This document shows, one piece after another, positions 1 to 12,500 of a stretch of 64,000 nucleotides of DNA. Under the pieces are notes generated by a model, which was not told the origin of the DNA, did no database searches, and worked only from the letters and a program-made list of their open reading frames with translations. The position numbers and the translations under genes are program-made. Location: contig NC_069378.1 of assembly GCF_021730395.1 (NCBI RefSeq), positions 45,397,001 through 45,461,000 of the forward strand, given 5' to 3'. Every line of letters starts with the position of its first letter. Position 1 is the first letter of the stretch. The DNA comes from Mercenaria mercenaria (taxonomy: Eukaryota > Mollusca > Bivalvia > Venerida > Veneridae).

Positions 1-536
1 TTGTCGTTAGAAGGGTGCACAACACTTTTAAACCTGTTTTTATTCCGTCATACTATTAGCTTTTGTGTTTTGTTGTGGCTGACTGGTGGACCTCTCTAAA
101 ACACTTACTTTAGTTAATAACTTTTAGTATGTTTCTTTCATGGTTGACAGGGACAGACGATTCCGGTTTGAAATGAATCCTGCCAAAACAGGTTAAGAAA
201 GCCATTAAGAAAGCCATTCGATCCTGCATTTTTCATTAGAGACAAACCATGAACATGTTGCAGATAAAACAATTGAATATTATGTTATTTATAAATAGAA
301 ATCCGAATATAACTTTTCACAATCCTTTTGTCAAGGGCGAACAACTCATATTATGGATTTGTTCAGCAAAACTCTTTTCAATCCGTCATATTTCGTTCCT
401 TTTTAAATATAGATTTAGGAATTTTAAGATTTAATTGAATGAAATTAGTGTATTGTATTTCCATACTACTGGCTCCATGATAACGTTTCCAATTCAAAGT
501 CACTATTTCAAAATCAATATTTTCCCTTGATTCTTG
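1..536. other. Sequence downstream of copy A, no gene seen
   Basis: AT-rich, without a supported coding frame. It should contain the 3' UTR of copy A. An AATAAA on the minus strand lies near position 40, far from the stop, so the transcript end is not clear. Confidence 0.4.
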
Positions 537-3500
537 CTATTTTTCCGACGTGTTGTTGATCTCATTTCCTCCCTGACATGAGTGCTCACATTTTGAATAT
601 GTTCGATTTATGAATTTCTCCTCTAAATTACCCACTGCGGTACAGACTTCTTCCAGTCTCTGGGAAATCCTGTTCAAACCGGCATTCAAGTCTTTATGAA
701 TACCAATTACTACATTAAATAATCGTGTCACTTCCAATCTTTCATCAACTTTTTGTGCTGGATTCTCAAACAGACCTCTTTCTGTACCAGTACAGATCTC
801 ATTGTCCTTATTTTCATCTTCAGTATTGTGTGTATTATGAACGGGTTCTGAACGGCGTTTCCTAAACTTTTCTCGTTTTCTACTCTTCTTTGGTTGAATA
901 AAGGTAGTTTCAGCTGCAACAATATTTTTAAAAAAAATTCCTTTGACTAGATTATAGGAAATGGTTTCAACCTCTGTGTACTAACATTATGACTTTCACA
1001 TATAACTTTGAAAAATTTATATACGAAAATATGAATCAAGGTAAACAATTCAATCAAATCAATATATAAAACTTCCGTATTTAAAATACTAATGACGACA
1101 CTTGCATGCGCTGACAAATAGTCTTGTGTATCCTATAAAATGGTGGAAAACTCATACAGTGTGTAAACTCTTTTACTTGCGATTACTGGCGTTCAAGATA
1201 AAGATATATCAATGTTAGACTTCTTTATTTCATTTACTTATTTTTAGACTATTACATATTTTAAAACACAATATGAGTTAACCGTGGTGGGATGCCTAAA
1301 GGAAATCGCACTCTTCTTTTTTAGACTCAGTTAAACTGAAGGTGCTATAATTCTGTAATGTATGTTTCCAAAAGATCTTTTTTACAGATTTATTCTATTT
1401 ATTTATCCATGTTATTTGAATTCCAAACAAAACAAAATTTAATGTAGTTGTTACGTTTGTTTTAATCAACGAAAAATGTTCTTGCAGGCTGAGCGTAATA
1501 TGAAATGTAATACATGTATGAACAATATCCTACCTGGAATCTTTGTTTCTTCATTGTCCTCGACCATCTTGAACACCTTAGCAATATCCGCCATAAAAAA
1601 ATGCTCAAGAACATCTACAAATAATTTATCCCAGTCGGTCTTGTGTTTGTCGACCTTTTCGAGAAGTAATCCGGCAGCAGGAACTGTTCCCTTTGATTTC
1701 AACATGATATCTACTTCTTCTTTTTCTGTTTCTGTCACCAATTCCTTCTCATACACAACATCAAGGAAATCCGGAAAGCAAATTCGCTGTTGAATTTCAG
1801 GAGAAACCAGTCTTAAAATCTCAGACTTATAACTATAATGTGTCTCAGTTTCATTGCTAAGAAGTTTACGCAGATGTGTATGTTCTGTAATAAGACAAGG
1901 CATATTAATAATTTCAAATACATCCACATATCTCAATGTAACTGGATGGAAACATAATAGTCTAATATGTAAAAACTGTTAGCAAGTCTAGAACATTTTT
2001 CAAAGAACTTTTGTAAGGTAGGTATTTACAGAGGATAAACCACTTTAATAGTTGCAAAATGAAATATTAAAGAGGAGTGAAATTGTTTAATTTAATAGGA
2101 AACGCAATGAATGCAGTAACAGTAGGGAAATGTTTTATTGAAATAATTCAAAGACACGTAATGTTTCGCATACCTAATTTGTCAAGTGCATCTAGAAAGC
2201 TTTACCAGATTCCATCAGCTTTAGTGTCTTTTAATGTCTCAATAAGTAGTTCAACTGCATCAGATGCGCAGAAGTCATGTTTACTTTTTATCATATCTGC
2301 ACGCCTTTTATCTGTAAAATGAAAAACATCGTTCACAGATTGTTTCGCTTTTTAGGACGATAAAGGGTATAAACATATGCCATAAACAGGGCATAAATAT
2401 ATGCCATAAATAGGGCATAAACATATGCCATAAACAGGGCATAAACATATGCTATACACAAGGCATTAAGTCACACAGACATAATATAGGTTATATGTCG
2501 AGATCTTGAATTGCTTTCAAAATTGTTCTTTGGCCTATTTAGATACATCGAAAATATCACGAGTTATCTTGAGGAAAAACAAAATTATTATTTTAGTTTA
2601 AGAACACTCAGTTTTCCAAAGTCCACATACCAGATATTTTGCATTTATACACTGACAATTAATTCATTTTTTCTTACATAAGGATATGCACGATCTTCAT
2701 TACCGATACAGAAAATGATTTCTGTAGCAATGTGCATATTTCCAGTACACCTTGAATCTTAAATATTGTTCTAATGAGCTCAGCCTATTAGCAAATACTT
2801 CCAGGGTTTTCTAAACATACAGTAGTCCCATTAAACTAGAAGTAATACCAGTATCAGTCTCTTGTTCAACATAACACTTTATCAGTACTATAATAGTATA
2901 AGCTTACTTTACCATTTTCCTAAGCTAGTCGCCACGACAACAGTATGAGTATATAGATAAAATACATCATTTAATTTCTTTTCCTTTGGTTGAAGTTAGA
3001 TTTTAATTTCCCATATTTACCACAGTCTATGAGTCCAAATATTTTACCTATCAACGGAAGATAAGGTAGGATTTCTGTCACTTTAAAGTGGTGCTTAATT
3101 ACATTCTTATATGCATCAACCATAAATGCAGTAGTTTCCTCGGAACTTGATTGCAAAGACAATTTTGAGCTTGAGCGTCTGCCTAAACTCTCCGAAGCTG
3201 ACAAACCAGAATCAATCTGAAGCAGACTTCTGAATTGATCTTGTAGTTGCTGAAATATAGACTGGTTGTAAACATATGATATAAACAAGTATAAACATAT
3301 GCTTAAACAGGGTATTGATATATGATTTAAACAGGATATTAACATATGATTTAAACAGAGTATTTACACAATATAATGTTATAAACAGGGTATGGTAGAA
3401 AGATATGTCATAACCAGGATATCAACAAATCTTATACACAGGACATAAACATATGCTACAAACAGGGCATAAGCATCTTATTATGTCATAAACAGGGTAT

Positions 3501-6500
3501 AAACAGGGTATAAACATATGATATATACAGGGTATAAACATATGTTATAAACAGGGTATATACAGATGATATATACAGGGTATAAACATGTGTTATAAAC
3601 AGGGTATAAATATATGCTATAAACAAACTCTTAAATGACAGATGGAAAACGACACTTAAAGATTGTCATGACACTTCCAAGAGCAGTAACCATAATTGCA
3701 ACATTACATTCTAAATATAGTTTCTGTCTCCTTTTTAATATAACAGCAAGAATGTCGCTAAATGGAACTGGGAAAGAGATTTTAGTTTTGTGTGTTTTGT
3801 TGGCAAATAAAACACGGTTTTGAGTTCAGATGCGGATTTATTTGCTAACAGAGCACGCAAAATTAAAGTCTAGTTCCATTCTAACACGCTCGAATTACAC
3901 CAGAAAGGGATACTAAACTGGAATCCTTGCTTTAGGCGTAAATGGACGCATTACTTCCCTTGGCGCTTAAAGTAGGTCATTTTGCGAAACGTCGTTTAAT
4001 TGACAAGACAATACATGGTAAAATCCTTCTTTGTTTATATAAAAGAAAATCTTTAAAGTGTATTAAAGTATTTGAATCATTACATTTAGTACGTACACCA
4101 TCGCTGTCAGTGTTTTCGTCTTCTGATCGGATGGCTTCGTCTGCAGCGGGTTTAAACTGTCAAATCAGAATACAATTAGATTCAATTTAGCAATTGGAAC
4201 AAGAGGCCTTAGTTTAAAAAATTAATACATTTTTGTAAAATGTTATGAAAGAGACTTATTCGAATTTACAGTAAATATTCCGTTGGTTGAATGAAGAACT
4301 GTTCTAACTGATATTAAATAAAAAGGGGAATACGACATTTTCCGTTCAGAGATAAATTTGGAAAACTATTACAAATTGAGTACGATATTTGCATCAAGTT
4401 TGCATTTCACCGAAAAAATTTTATCAACATTGAGAACAAAATATTGCTATTATTAATAAGATATTGCCTGCGTAATGTCATCATCTTCAAAATTCGCTTC
4501 AGTGTCAGCTAAAACCTATAAAAAAGCAAAGAAACTAACAGTACAATGTACATGTATACGCAATTCTAGCTTAAAGGGAATTCCGATAGTTTTTTATGCG
4601 CATCTTTCTGCGCAGCCGAAACTTTCTATGGAAAACCGAACTGAAGTCAAAATTTGTTGAAACATGTTACAGACAGCCTTAAATATGAGGAATCTTGAAT
4701 GAAATACCATTTTTGGTAAGTTTTATCAGTAATCAAATGTTGATACTGGTTTATGTTGTATTGACATTGAGTATCATGCCTGACAGGTATCTTGCTATTT
4801 TTTTGGTTGTGTTTTCATATCGCATTTTAGTACAAAGACAGTGTTGTTCATATAATGTAAGATAATTGACTTAGTACTGATAAGACATTATCACCTTTCA
4901 GATTATTTAGTATTCAATTATAGAAAGAATTAAGAATTTTCAAAACTTTTTTTGACTTCTAGCAGACATACATGTAATCAGTTTGGCCAGTTTAGCGCCA
5001 TTTTCCGTCGAACAGGTGTTGTATTCTAGCGGTCTTAACAAAAAAATTAGCCTGGTGACCCATACATTTTTAGCCATTTTTATGCTCACAATACAATTAT
5101 CTATACATAAGAAAAACAGGAAAAAATTCTATGAAAGAGTTTTTTCAAAATTTAAAAAAAATATTCTTCACTATGGGCATTTTTCACTGAAAAAAGTTCA
5201 CAAAAGTAAATATGAAACAATATTTTTTTTTCATTTGTACCCATTATTGTAAGGATAGAGTATTACAAATATGACTATGATATCAAATAAATATATAATA
5301 AAATCTGTAAAAAGAAAAAAACTTATTGTGCTGTCTTGATGTATATTTTGGTTGGTATTTACAAAAAAGCAGAAAATTATGAAAATGTTGAAAAATCGCT
5401 AGCAGTTTCAGCAACAGTGGGTGTGTTGAAAACAATTTTTCACAAAAACAAGCCTGGTGACCTATTGTTTTTATTTGTTCATTGTTTTCAGCACAAATTT
5501 TCCTATCATATATGTGAATTAAAAAAAATTCTATGAAAGGAAAAAAACTATAGGAATTCTCTTTAAGAACACATATATATGAACCTTATCCTTATAACAT
5601 AATCATACACATAGACTGCACCATGGGAAAATGTACTATTCTTAGTTCGACATCTAGTACTGGCACTAAAATTGCTGTTCTCAACAACGTGCATTGCTCT
5701 CGCAGCATATACACATCCAAAATACTTGCGCAGGCGTTCGAACCATTTCTGACTAACTGCATACAAATCTAATTACTTTTAAATCAATTAAAGATATCCA
5801 ATGACCATCTTCCACTAATTATTTTATATTCATATATTCACTTCAGATGTATAAAATCTTCAACAAATGTATCTAATCAATTAAGTTTGCATAAACCGTT
5901 AAGTTCATAATTATAAATGTCATTCAGTAACTGTTAAAAAAAACATCCAGTTTTTAGGCTGGCGAATTTATTCGCCAGACTATTATAACCATAAATCGAA
6001 ATTCTGCAAAGTTCAACAAAAGTTCAACGGTGCTGAGACTGACAACACAAAACCATTTCATGCGCAATTCAAATAGTTCGCCACGTTTATCAGTTTTGCC
6101 ACAGAGTTGTATAAAGATTGTTAAACTTACCTGTTTCAGTAAATCTATTTGCTTTAACATGTTATATTAATGTTTTATTTTTCTAACGGTAAAAACTAGA
6201 AAGATAATATTAAAAAATATTACATAATGATGGTAAATTAATTCGCCCCTATGAATGAAATGTCTGTATGAATGGAACTTTTTCATAACTCAACACTGTT
6301 GACCGTTTCGTTATAGATAATGACCCCGGTCTGTAAATAGCTAATTAAACAAACGCTGGTTCCGAGAAACAATTGTCGATTTGAGTTACACTGCGTATTC
6401 GACGATCTGACATAACATGGAAAGTGAGAAATATGAAATATCAATTAAAATGAACTTATAGTGATACGAGTTATGTCAGGTCTTATATTTAGGGCTAAAG

Positions 6501-9500
6501 TTGTAAGAATCTATTCTTTCAGATCATTTGCTGTAGGTACTAAGGGACGTAATCGCTGCGTGGAATTGCCACAGTAACGTGAGAGGAAACAAATGACCAC
6601 TTTCTACGAGTTGTATGTCTAAAGAATGACCATGCTATATATTCTTTTTTTCTTTCTTTCTTGTTTTCTTTTTTGCTATTTCTATACTAAATTCATTTTA
6701 GAAACATTCTGGCGAATGCTGAAAGATATATTGCAAAAAGTGCCTTGTCACCATTTTGTTTAAAGGGCGTAGATGTAAGCGATTTTTGTTTAAACACACG
6801 TTTTTAAGCTGTATTTCAGGTTATTTTAAGATAGTGGACCCGTAACGGTAATGTTTAACAAATGCATTAATTGATACAGTCCTGAAGTTAACACTGTTTC
6901 GCACTGTGTTGCATCTTTAAACGACTTTTACTGCGTCATTGTTGTTTGATTGTTTTTTTTTTAATTTGTAAATCTTGTATAAATTATGTTTTTTCCTCCA
7001 GCTGAAACAGAGACAAGTTTCAGAGCGATAGGCATTGCACAAAACGATCGCAGAGAAGTCATTTTACCTCATATTTTTCTAAATGAAACCTCAAAGTATT
7101 GCGTAACAATTATAAAACACAAAATAAAATTATCGATAACAATTTTTCTTGGGAGCCTCGAGTAAGAGAATTTAATCGGACAGAAATTAAGCTCCAACTC
7201 TTAAGAATTATAGCCTTGCTCTCTGCATTCAAAAAGAACCATACTATGATAGGGCAGAAGTAAGACCTACCTACATTTCTTCCAAACTTTGTAAACTAAA
7301 GAATAGATGCAAAATCAAGAACTTATGCAAAATGTAACAAAGTATTTTCAAAGATGTCTAAACATTCACCCTTCAGGTTAAATTCAATTTAAACAGCAAG
7401 AAATGGTTAATCAAATGAAAATTGTCCGCTTTTGTACGACAAATCAATGATAATAAGTATTGTAAAAAAACAACAGTTTTTCTTACTAGAAAGAAGAAAT
7501 ATAATGAACAAAGATTGGTCCTAGTGGGGCTTGAACCTATGCCTTCCTGAAAAATTAGTTAAAGCAGCCTATGGTAGGAATGGAATACTTTTCAAAAAAA
7601 GGAGGTACACTATTACGGGTCCGGCAATTTTCCTAATTATCGTATTAGGGAAGGAACAGGACTAGACCATAATCATTAACAGTCCGGTTTATAGTGGTAT
7701 TCCCTCATACCGACAAGAAAATCACCCCATCTGATCAGTGTTCATACATTCATAAATGTGTTTGTGTATGTGTGTGGGTGGGGAGGGGGTTGCATATCGA
7801 AGTATAGATGTTGTGTTTGCTACCTTTATACTTTAACTGATATTATGTTCCTCAATGTTTATGATTGCTTCTTTATAAACATATATAAACGGTTATGGCA
7901 CGCCAATTGCCCAATTATAACGTGAACCCAGATTCATGATCGAATGAAAGTACTGAAAGTACAGCAAGGCTGGCTACCACAAAACACTGAATGAAAATTG
8001 TGCGGGAAAGATGTTTGCAAAATCTTAGATATTATGGGTTTTCCATATCAAACTAAGGCGAGCATAGAGTATTTTTGTGATGAACCATCTTGATTAACTT
8101 GTGCATCAAAGTAAAAGTCCAATCGAGAAACCTAGTTTATCGGACGTAAACATGGGTTCAAGAGAGTAAACTATAGTTTACGCCCGTTATCCTGTGTGTT
8201 CGCTCGAAAATTTATGTTAGTATTCGATAATCCTAGTTTTTCGACCAAGAATGTAATTATTTGATAATTTGATTGCCGAGAACCATTGTTTACGGACGTG
8301 AACCTATGTTTACGGTCATGAACTTGGGTTTACGAGCGTGAACCATAGTTTACGAACTTGAACCTAGGTTTACGTTCGAAAAACTTGGTTTCTCGAACAA
8401 AACTATGATTTTTTGTCATTATCCTATGTTCACGAGCGTAAACCTATGTTTACGGTCGTAAACGTAAGTTCTCGATCGTTAACATATGTTCACGTTCGTA
8501 AACTATGGTTTACACTCGTGAACCCTGGTTTACTTCCGTAAACATAGGTCAACGCTCGTGAACTTAGAATAACGGCCGAAATTCAAAGTTCAATTGAAAA
8601 ACCTAGTTGAAACATGGGTTCACGGGCGTGTTTTTGCTCGAAAATATGGGTATGTGTTAGAAAAACCTGGTTTTACATTCGAAAGCCCTAGTTTATCTAT
8701 TGTTAATCCTAGTTTTTCGACCGTGAACCTGGGTTATCGTTATTATTGAACAATTGGCATGCCATAACCGTTTATATATGTTTCTAAAGAAGCGATAATA
8801 AACATTGAGGGACATTATATCAGATAAAATATAAAGGTAACAAACTCCGCATCTATATTTCGATATGCAATCCCAACCACACACACACACACACACACAC
8901 ACATCATGTATGAACACTGATCAGATGCGGCGATTTTCTTGTCGGTATGAGGGGAATTTTGGGCTCGGACCCGGCTATAAACCGGACTGTTAATGATTAT
9001 TGTTTAGTCACGTTCCTTCCCTATACGATGGTTAGGAAATTTGACGTACCCGTAATAATGTACCAGTGTTTTGTGGTAGCCAGCCTTTCTGTACTTTCAG
9101 TACTTTGATTTAGTGGTAGTACTCATTTTTTTATACTGCGTTTATCCATAGATGTATACAGTGTGTACGATTTGAAACCTTATGCATAGTACTTTTAATG
9201 CACATAAACCTTTTAATTTTATGTTTACATAAACTTTATGACGTAATTTTTCATGTTTCTTAATATGAAATTTGGATCTAATATACCTTTAGACTAATTA
9301 TTAACTACCATCTAGTTCAAATAAGAAAACAACTGGATGGTCTTTTTATGATGTGTATGCATTAATATTTATAATACGTGAATACATACCTTGTCTTCAA
9401 TAATGATATCAAGCTGTTCTTTCCCTAACGATGCCGGACGCAACGGATGGGACTTTGTTCTGCTATCTGTATCTGAAGCGAGTATGTTGTCTGCTCTAGC

Positions 9501-12500
9501 CACACCTTGATTTGGCACGTGAGTAGAACCTATTTCTAAATATTCCTGTTAATAAAAGTGTCAAATTGATGGCTTCTGGGATATAGGCGCCGTAATATGA
9601 CTCACAGGAAGCAATTATGTAAACTGTAAATCGTGTTTCATGTCTTGAATTTGTCAAAGCTATCAAGTTTCTGCTTTCTCAAATAAAAAAAGGTCGTTTA
9701 AAGCTTTGCGTTATGATGATACAGATATTGTTTTTCGCGTATACATATATTATTAAAATATCAAAAGTATTTTGCACAAATAATTGAAGTGAGAAATGTT
9801 TGATCACATAAAAAAGTGCATTAGCTCTAATACATTGTGCTACATTTGAATACATTCTACATAATTATATCACCATTATTTGAAAATAATACATTGTATT
9901 AAAACCCAAATTGACGTGCGTAAAGGTAGATTTTAGAACATCAGGTTTTACTAGTCTTATTAAATTAAGAAGTCAATTTAGACCAAAAACACGTGAATCC
10001 CCAGCACTCAGTCTATTACCAAAATATTTTTATTGAAGTAACGACGTTTTCATTTTTGTTTTAGCCGACCAGTAAATTTAACAGTGTTTATTTACATTTT
10101 CATGGCCTTTCGGCAAAGGTTGAACACGTGTGTATTTGACATTGATTATATTGAACTATAGGTAGACCGCATGTGATTACGTGATTAGCGGTGATATTGA
10201 TACACGTAAATAAACAATATGCATCCCTCAGTTATGTTTCCCTCAGAAACTCCTTACTATCAAGTAAATGACCATTGTGGGAAAGGTCATTTCTGATGTA
10301 AACAATAGGTTGAATAATTTGACATTATAATAATCCGCATTTGAAATACTTAAATTCATTACACTTACGCGCAGTGATCATCAACACTGCCGAAATATAT
10401 TTGACGACATTGGCGTGTTTTGGAGAAAACACAAATCTTATTCCGGACCTTGATAGTGACTTTAAATACAGATAACGCAACTTCAATATCCCACTATATG
10501 TTGCTCCGTTTGGAACATGTTTATTTCTTTTTTTTCGCTCCCCAACCACGATACTCGGAACCATGATGATGAAAGCCTTAAGATTGGTGATAAAAACAAG
10601 AAGCTCAAAGTCAAAATCTCAATGATGACAGTCGAAATCACAATAGTGGAAATACGAAATCATGAAATACCAGGAAAACACAATAGTGAAAAGGCGATAT
10701 TTGATATCGTTTCTTCTCCATTATGTTTTCGTTATACATGATTGTGGTTTCGACTTGTGATATTCCCCTATCGTGGTTTCAACACTTTATAGCATTGTCG
10801 ACTTTCATCATCTTTGTTTTGCCTTTTACTATCGTAGTTGCGACTTTCGTCCGTCGTCGTTATTTTGCCTTTAATCATGATAGTTCCGACTTTCTTCGTC
10901 GTAATTTTGCCTTCCTATTGTGTACAATGCAATGTAAACAAAATATCGGACCTATCATCCATAGTTTCCCTTAACATAAGTCCTTTCTAACAGGACCATT
11001 GTCGGTAAGCAAATCTGTGACAAAAGCCGCAAACTAATGAGACAACACTCACTCCCTGATGTCATTCATAGCCGTACATATCAAAAGCATCGAGAAACAG
11101 TCAATATTGGTGCTACCCGCATGTGCCATTCCGAAAACATCCGTAGGTCCTACATAACAGCAAGCATACATGGATGCATGTACGCATGAAACACCAACTG
11201 TTTCTCAAGATCTTTCAGGGTTTACTACTTTTCAGATATTTAACTCAAGCTTTCACAAACTGAAGCAACATGTAAAGAGCTTGGGCTACAAAGAAGACAG
11301 GCGTTGGACCTAAGGCATGTACAAGGTACATTACTGGTTTATATACTTAATTACATGTGCATACATGTGCGAAGGACAAGCACAGCTGGAAGGCAATAGC
11401 CGAAATGTGTGACAGGAAAGGCCGTACCGGCGACAGTAACCATCAGAACAAATCAACACCCTTTACAATATTTACAAATTTATTTACAAAAGATGATTAT
11501 TTACAATGAATAGATGATATGAAGAAAAAAAAAACAAAAAAAAAACTGATTATAAGAAAAAAAAAAGAAAGTTCAGTATCTCTAGATACAAAAGTTCTTA
11601 TAGTCCATTCTAATCTGACGTGACACAGGTCTTTAATGTAATTGTGAACTTTAAGTAGCACAAACAAAACGTAGCTTCTAAATTCAAAATACAGTCCCTT
11701 TAAACCGTGAATACGTTGATTCCGTGTTGGCTCCCTATGGTGGTAGGTGATTGCATCCCTGAGCTGACTTCAGAGGATAACAAAAATCATCGTCTTTGCG
11801 GTTTACGGCACAACCATGGGACGAAAGCTCTGCGCTGGGAATATCACATCCAGGCGAGTGAAGACAAGTGAACCTCGGGCATTGTACTTCCGGGTTATGA
11901 CATCACCAGGAAAAATCGTCTGGCGGAAGAAGCTAAAATATATAACATATGGTAAGCACCATAGCAAAACAAATAAGTCAGGGCATAAAACTGCTCCTTT
12001 GGGTACACCATACCTCCGTAGGCTCCCATAAATAATACGTGCTACTTATACAAAACATATGTGCTACTAAGTTCAAACGTCACATGATTAAAATACGTCA
12101 CTTATTACTTCCATTATTACAAAGATTACTTACTTAAAAGACTAAAGTTAAAGTATGAGAAAAATATCAAAAGTATATGATGAAACATTATAGATACGGA
12201 CATGATAAACTGCAGCCATTATTTACAACTACAAATTAACAAAATTCAATGTAAATCAAACGTTATATGAGAGTTGGCATCCATATAATATCTAATGCCA
12301 TACACTACAACGGACATTAATTAGATGTGCTATAGACTGGCACACAATTATATATTACAAACATGGCACTAGACTTGCCATATAGATTTATACATAACAA
12401 TACAATGCAGTAATGGCCTTCCATAATTAACAAAATGTTTGACATAAGTTTTTGAAACAGTGCTTTACAATTATCACGATACAAATTTCAGTATAAATTT

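Larger units (their letters stand above)
7603..9107. mobile_element. Large foldback (inverted-repeat) element with a repeat core
   Basis: Left arm ~7603-7985 and right arm ~8713-9064 are inverted copies. The outer ends read GTACACTATTACGGGT and, inverted, ACCCGTAATAATGTAC. Both arms contain CGGTTATGGC near the inside. The core between them is a palindromic 20-mer array (separate entry). A second inverted pair (GGCTGGCTACCACAAAACAC at ~7967, its reverse complement at ~9068) lies inside the left arm but outside the right arm, so the element is rearranged or nested. No transposase frame. It lies in a copy A intron. Confidence 0.75.

Noticed and set aside
8135-8725. CRISPR-like look of a regular 20-base repeat
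   Set aside because: No unique spacers, eukaryotic context, no cas genes. The units are contiguous imperfect palindromes inside a foldback element.
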